From contig LJCW01000340.1 of NCBI GenBank assembly GCA_001298555.1, positions 1-41,937 of the forward strand: a stretch of DNA of 41,937 nt, given 5' to 3'. A program made the translations under genes and the position numbers. This document shows positions 38,914 through 41,937 of this stretch, piece after piece. Source of the stretch: Actinobacteria bacterium OV450. GTDB lineage: Bacteria; Actinomycetota; Actinomycetes; Streptomycetales; Streptomycetaceae. The notes under the pieces are model-generated. The model made no database searches, had not been told where the DNA came from, and saw only the letters and a program-made list of their open reading frames with translations. How positions within the stretch are numbered: the stretch's first letter is position 1; each line of letters begins with the position of its first letter.

Positions 38914-40686
38914 TCACATGCGGGCGCCGAAGTTCTGCGTCCACCACGGACCGCCCGGCCCGGAGTGGATGCCGACGCCGATGTCCTTGAAGGAGCAGTT
39001 GAGGATGTTCGCGCGGTGGCCCGGGCTGTTCATCCAGGAGTCCATGACCGAGTCCGCGGTCTGCTGGCCCCTGGCGATGTTCTCCCCGTACGTCGACCAG
39101 CGGTACCCGGCGGCCGTCGTCCGCTTCCCCGGGTCCGCGCCGTCGGGGTTGGTGTGCGAGAAGAAGTCCCGGGCCGCCATGTCGTCGGAGTGCCCCTGCG
39201 CGGCGGCCCGCAGCTGCGAGTCCTCCTTCAGCGGGCCGCAGCCGGCCTTCGCGCGCTCGGAGTTGACCAGGGCGATGACCTGGCCCGCGACTCCCGCCGG
39301 GGCCGGTCCCGGCGCGGGGGCCGACGGGCGCGGCGCCGGAGCCTTGGACTTGGTCGGCGTCGGGCTCGGCGTCGGGCTCGCCGTGGAGGGGCTCGGCGAG
39401 GGGGAGACCGAAGGGGAAGGCGATGCGGAGGGCGAGGCCGGTTCCGAAGGGGAGGCGGAGGCGGAGGCGGACTCGGGCGCCGACAGCGCGGAGAGCGGGG
39501 CGGCGGGCGCGGCGCCGGTGTCCTTGTCGCCCGAGCCGGGGAGCCCGCCGAGGTACGCGAGCCCGCCGCCCGCGACGCACGCGGCGATCACCGCGCCGCC
39601 GACCGCGCGGCGGCGGCTCTGGCGGCGCTTGCGCAGGACGCTGGGGCCGCCGCCGGGGGCCGCGTCAGGTATGCCGCCCTGGCCGGAGACCGCGGGGGAG
39701 AGCTGCGTCGCCGCATCGGAGAAGTCCCTGCCGTCGGAGAACTCCCTGCCCGCGGAGAGGCCGACGCCGTCGAATCCCGTCCCCGGGCCGGTGCCGGTGC
39801 CCGTAGCCGCGCCGTCGGAGGCATACGCCGCGTCCGCCGGTGCGTAGGCGGCGTCCGCCGGTGCGTAGGCGGCGCCCGCCGGGACGAAACCGCCCGTCGC
39901 AGCCGACCGTACGCCGGCCAGCAGGGCCGCCCCGACCGGTACCAGGGCCAGGCCCGCCAGCAGCCCCTCCGCCGGGAGCAGTCCGCCCCACAGCCCCGCG
40001 CAGCGCACGCACTCCCGCGCATGCCGGGCTATTCGCTTGCGCCACAGCGTCGACGGCACCCCGTCCCAGCCGGCCGTCACCGCCCGCAGCTCCTCGCACG
40101 GGGGCTGGGTGGCCAGCGCCCGCTCCACCACCCGGGCCGACTCCAGCTGCGCCTTCATCCGCTGCACGCGCACCGCCGTGTGCTGCGGGGAGAGTTCGAG
40201 GGCCGCGGCCACCTCGGCGCGGGTCAGCTCGCCGGCGCACTCCAGCCACCACAGCGACAGCAGGGCGCGGTCGTCGGTGTCCAGCCAGCGGGTGGCGCGG
40301 GCCGTCTCCCGCTGCTGGCCTTCGAGCTGGAGCCGCAGCACCGTCAGGTCCACGAAGTCGGCGCCCGGGTCGGCCAGCTCCCAGGCCGCTTCGAGGCCGC
40401 TCTCGCCGGGGGCGGTGTGCCGGGCCTGCCAGTGCGCCCGCACCCGGTTCATGGCGATGGCCACCAGCCAGGACCGGAAACTCTCGTCCGACCGCAGGGT
40501 GCCCAGGCCGTCGAGCGCCCGCAGCATGGTGTCCTGCACCACGTCGTCAACGTCGCAGGAGCCGTTCAGGGCGCGCCCGACGATGTTGTAGACGAGCGGC
40601 AGATAGGTGCTGACCAGCTCGTCCTGCGCGCGGGGATCGCCCGCGCGGGCCGCTGCCACCAGCGCTGCGGTGTGCTGTGTAGTCAT
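38914..40686 (-). CDS. Sigma-70 family (ECF-like) factor fused to an anti-sigma-like zinc motif, membrane segment and extracellular CAP domain
   Basis: One 590-residue protein with several domains in order. Sigma-2 (23-90): LVYNIVGRALN, DVDDVVQDTMLRAL, SFRSWLVAIAMNRVRAHW. Sigma-4 (about 130-185): LLSLWWLECAGELTRAEVAA, LSPQHTAVRVQRMKAQL. Then H222-x3-C226-x2-C229 (HARECVRC), the ligand pattern of zinc anti-sigma domains. A hydrophobic segment at 235-258, an Ala/Gly linker with tandem AAYAPAD repeats, a basic patch RKRRQSRRR (352-360) and a membrane helix (361-381) follow. Next is a long Pro/Ser-rich stalk (395-465) and a C-terminal CAP/SCP domain (466-590) with HSDDMAARDFFSH, YGENIARG, WMNSPGHRANIL, and C483/C564 for a disulfide. 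It looks like a membrane-held sigma factor reading the cell wall or outside. ATG 40686 follows AGGGAA. ECF factors with fused C-terminal domains are known; this combination is unusual. Confidence 0.9.
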   Translation of the reverse strand: MTTQHTAALVAAARAGDPRAQDELVSTYLPLVYNIVGRALNGSCDVDDVVQDTMLRALDGLGTLRSDESFRSWLVAIAMNRVRAHWQARHTAPGESGLEAAWELADPGADFVDLTVLRLQLEGQQRETARATRWLDTDDRALLSLWWLECAGELTRAEVAAALELSPQHTAVRVQRMKAQLESARVVERALATQPPCEELRAVTAGWDGVPSTLWRKRIARHARECVRCAGLWGGLLPAEGLLAGLALVPVGAALLAGVRSAATGGFVPAGAAYAPADAAYAPADAAYASDGAATGTGTGPGTGFDGVGLSAGREFSDGRDFSDAATQLSPAVSGQGGIPDAAPGGGPSVLRKRRQSRRRAVGGAVIAACVAGGGLAYLGGLPGSGDKDTGAAPAAPLSALSAPESASASASPSEPASPSASPSPSVSPSPSPSTASPTPSPTPTKSKAPAPRPSAPAPGPAPAGVAGQVIALVNSERAKAGCGPLKEDSQLRAAAQGHSDDMAARDFFSHTNPDGADPGKRTTAAGYRWSTYGENIARGQQTADSVMDSWMNSPGHRANILNCSFKDIGVGIHSGPGGPWWTQNFGARM

Positions 40687-40754
40687 GTGAGGTTCCCTGT
40701 CCGTACCGACGGTCGATGATGCCCGACACCTGGGAGACCGTCGAACGCGGCCCC

Positions 40755-40767
40755 GATAACGGTTATC
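40755..40767. promoter_or_regulatory. Palindrome GATAAC-G-GTTATC upstream of the sigma-CAP gene
   Basis: A perfect 13-base palindrome, 69 bases before the sigma-CAP ATG, in an A/T-richer stretch (ATAACGGTTATCCGGAAGAA). It may be an operator or part of an autoregulated promoter. Confidence 0.45.
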
Positions 40768-40877
40768 CGGAAGAAGAACCTCAGAAATCTTTCTCCGGGC
40801 CCGCGGACGCGCTCCAGGTGCCGCCGTTGCCGGGGCCTCGGGTACGCGGCCGTCCGGCGGCTGAGCTCCGGGCCGGC

Positions 40878-40904
40878 CGGGGGCGCTTCGGCTGAGGGCC
40901 CCCG
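40878..40904 (-). terminator. Candidate hairpin downstream of the IclR gene
   Basis: CGGGGGC (40878-40884) pairs with GCCCCCG (40898-40904) over 7 bp, 41 bases past the IclR stop. The loop of 13 bases is long, so the call is tentative. Confidence 0.35.
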
Positions 40905-40944
40905 CCCCGCGTCGACCTCCGGACGCGGGACCCCTGGGGTCGGC

Positions 40945-41775
40945 CTACAGGAGCGGAGCCAGTGCCTCCGTGGCCGCGCGCAGGGCCGGCGCGTACGCCT
41001 CGATCTCCTCGCGGGAGACGTGGGGGTACCCCCGGCCGGGGGCGGCGGAGAAGGCGACCGTGGTGATGCTGACCCCGCCGACCGGGCGGCCCCCCGGGCC
41101 CAGGACCGCGGCCCCGATGCACCGGATCGTCGGCTCGTTCTCCTCGTCGTCCACGGCGAAGCCCCGGGCCCGGACCCTCTCCAGCTCCGCCAGCAGCGCC
41201 TCCGGGCGGGTCAGCGTGTTCGGCGTGCGGGCCGGCAGCCCGGCGCTCGCGATCAGCGCCCGCACCTCCGCCTCGGGCAGGTGCGCCAGGATGCTCTTGC
41301 CGATCGCGGTGCTGTGCAGCGGCATCCGCATCCCGACCCGGGAGGCCGTCCGGAAGGGCTGGTCGCTCTCCAGCTTCCGGATGTAGGTCAGTGTCTCCCC
41401 ACTGTGCAGGGCCAGATGGACCGTCTGGCCGACGGCCTCGCACAACTCGCCCAGGACCCGCCCGATGGTCTGCGGCTCGCCCCCGCTGACCATGGCGGAC
41501 AGTCCGCGCAGGCGGGGGCCGACCCCGTACCGCGCGTCGTTCTCCGGGCGGACGAAGCCCTGCTCGACCAGCGAGGCGAGGATCCGGAAGGTGCTCGACT
41601 TCGGCACCGCAGCGGCCGCCGCCACATCGGTGAGCCGGTGCGGCCCGCCGGGCGCGGCCACGGCCTCCAGGATCCGCATCGACTTCTCCAGCGCCGTGCC
41701 GGCGGCCGAGGTGCGGCCGGTGCGGGCGCGGGCGTTGACCGCGTCCGCCGGGGAGGGGTCTTCGGGGTCGGGCAT
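40945..41775 (-). CDS. IclR-family transcriptional regulator
   Basis: A 276-residue regulator. The N-terminal helix-turn-helix is at about 28-88 (GTALEKSMRILEAVAAPGGP, LTDVAAAAAVPKSSTFRILA, VEQGFVRPENDARYGVGPRL). The effector domain starts near residue 100 and has VHLALHSGETLTYIRKLES, MPLHSTAIGKSILAHLPEAE, GFAVDDEENEPTIRCIGAAV and GVSITTVAFSA, all typical of IclR. The effector is probably a small aromatic or organic acid. ATG 41775 follows GGAGAG. The gene lies directly behind a membrane-protein gene on the same strand, possibly a transporter it controls. Confidence 0.93.
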   Translation of the reverse strand: MPDPEDPSPADAVNARARTGRTSAAGTALEKSMRILEAVAAPGGPHRLTDVAAAAAVPKSSTFRILASLVEQGFVRPENDARYGVGPRLRGLSAMVSGGEPQTIGRVLGELCEAVGQTVHLALHSGETLTYIRKLESDQPFRTASRVGMRMPLHSTAIGKSILAHLPEAEVRALIASAGLPARTPNTLTRPEALLAELERVRARGFAVDDEENEPTIRCIGAAVLGPGGRPVGGVSITTVAFSAAPGRGYPHVSREEIEAYAPALRAATEALAPLL

Positions 41776-41937
41776 GCGCTCTCCAGGACGGGAAGGGACG
41801 GGGCGGGGCGGGCGGGAGCGGGCGCAGCGCGGAGGTGGAGGTGGGCCAGCTTGTGCGGCGGGAACCGGACGAGCCAGTTGGCTGCGAAGCCGACCACATA
41901 GCCGGCCAGCAGCCCGCCCGCGTAGACCGCGAGGTTC
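41388..41937 (-). CDS. Partial membrane protein (possible MFS transporter C-terminus), 5' end beyond the window
   Basis: The window edge cuts this gene. The coding-like part reads NLAVYAGGLLAGYVVGFAAN WLV (41936 downwards), which is a C-terminal transmembrane helix, followed by RFPPHKLAHLHLRAAPAPAR and a short tail. This resembles the end of major-facilitator transporters of the oxalate/formate type, but the family is not certain. A stop would be expected near 41775, yet the frame has none until 41388-41390, giving a 388-base overlap with iclR. The extra part reads like an out-of-frame shadow of iclR, so the true end may be altered by a lost stop or frameshift. Confidence 0.4.
   Translation of the reverse strand, partial: NLAVYAGGLLAGYVVGFAANWLVRFPPHKLAHLHLRAAPAPARPAPSLPVLESACPTPKTPPRRTRSTPAPAPAAPRPPARRWRSRCGSWRPWPRPAGRTGSPMWRRPLRCRSRAPSGSSPRWSSRASSARRTTRGTGSAPACADCPPWSAGASRRPSGGSWASCARPSARRSIWPCTVGRH

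Noticed and set aside
40781..41899. 372-codon minus-strand frame overlapping iclR
   Set aside because: It is a different frame from the well-supported IclR protein, Arg/Gly/Pro-rich and without domains.

Overview
This window is chromosomal DNA from a Streptomyces or a very close actinomycete. The evidence is very high G+C content, many GTG (and one TTG) starts, leaderless-looking promoters with a -10 box just before the start codon, a chaplin, two MelC-type tyrosinase/cofactor pairs, a mycothiol-dependent formaldehyde dehydrogenase, and a secreted LysM/transglycosylase protein. I see no rRNA, tRNA, CRISPR array, phage module or intact insertion sequence. Functions are assigned by recognising motifs in the translated sequence, not by database search.

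Layout. 0-10.6 kb: a secreted cell-wall hydrolase, a DapA-like aldolase divergent from a LysR regulator, S-(hydroxymethyl)mycothiol dehydrogenase, an S33-type hydrolase, a PIG-L deacetylase, an enoyl-CoA hydratase, an FGE-like hypothetical protein, a 2,4-dienoyl-CoA-reductase-type SDR and a HAF-repeat-like secreted protein. 10.7-14.1 kb: a three-gene operon with overlapping start/stop codons (quinone oxidoreductase and two acyl-CoA dehydrogenases) behind a palindrome-containing promoter. 14.1-16.9 kb: a GNAT enzyme, the melD1-melD2 tyrosinase pair, and on the other strand a chaplin and a small secreted protein. 17-24 kb: a type-B carboxylesterase, a membrane-anchored esterase, a phosphoesterase/MFS/TolB-like operon and a GNAT. 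24-26.8 kb: a non-coding stretch of unusual composition, an MFS transporter, a possible gene remnant and an FhuF-like Fe-S protein. 26.8-28.7 kb: a secreted subtilisin-like protease gene split by an in-frame amber codon. 28.9-32.7 kb: a dicarboxylate symporter divergent from its probable two-component system. 32.6-35.5 kb: the melC1-melC2 tyrosinase operon divergent from glutamate decarboxylase, with strong hairpins between them. 35.5-42 kb: a duplicated non-coding element, a helicase with helicase-associated domains, a sigma factor fused to an anti-sigma-like zinc motif, membrane segment and CAP domain, an IclR regulator, and the end of a membrane protein that runs off the window.

How the genes fit together. 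The clearest functional unit is dicarboxylate sensing and uptake: the DcuS/CitA-like kinase and its response regulator face the DctA symporter across a 108-bp promoter region. The acyl-CoA dehydrogenase pair has complementary catalytic features, which suggests a heteromeric enzyme. Two copper-dependent tyrosinase systems lie about 17 kb apart: a canonical secreted MelC2 with a His-rich MelC1, and a divergent MelD pair.

The most notable items are the single-polypeptide sigma/anti-sigma/membrane/CAP protein (38914-40686), the amber-interrupted protease with its leader hairpin (26829-28684), the 65-bp direct repeats after gadB, and the two structured elements between melC1 and gadB.
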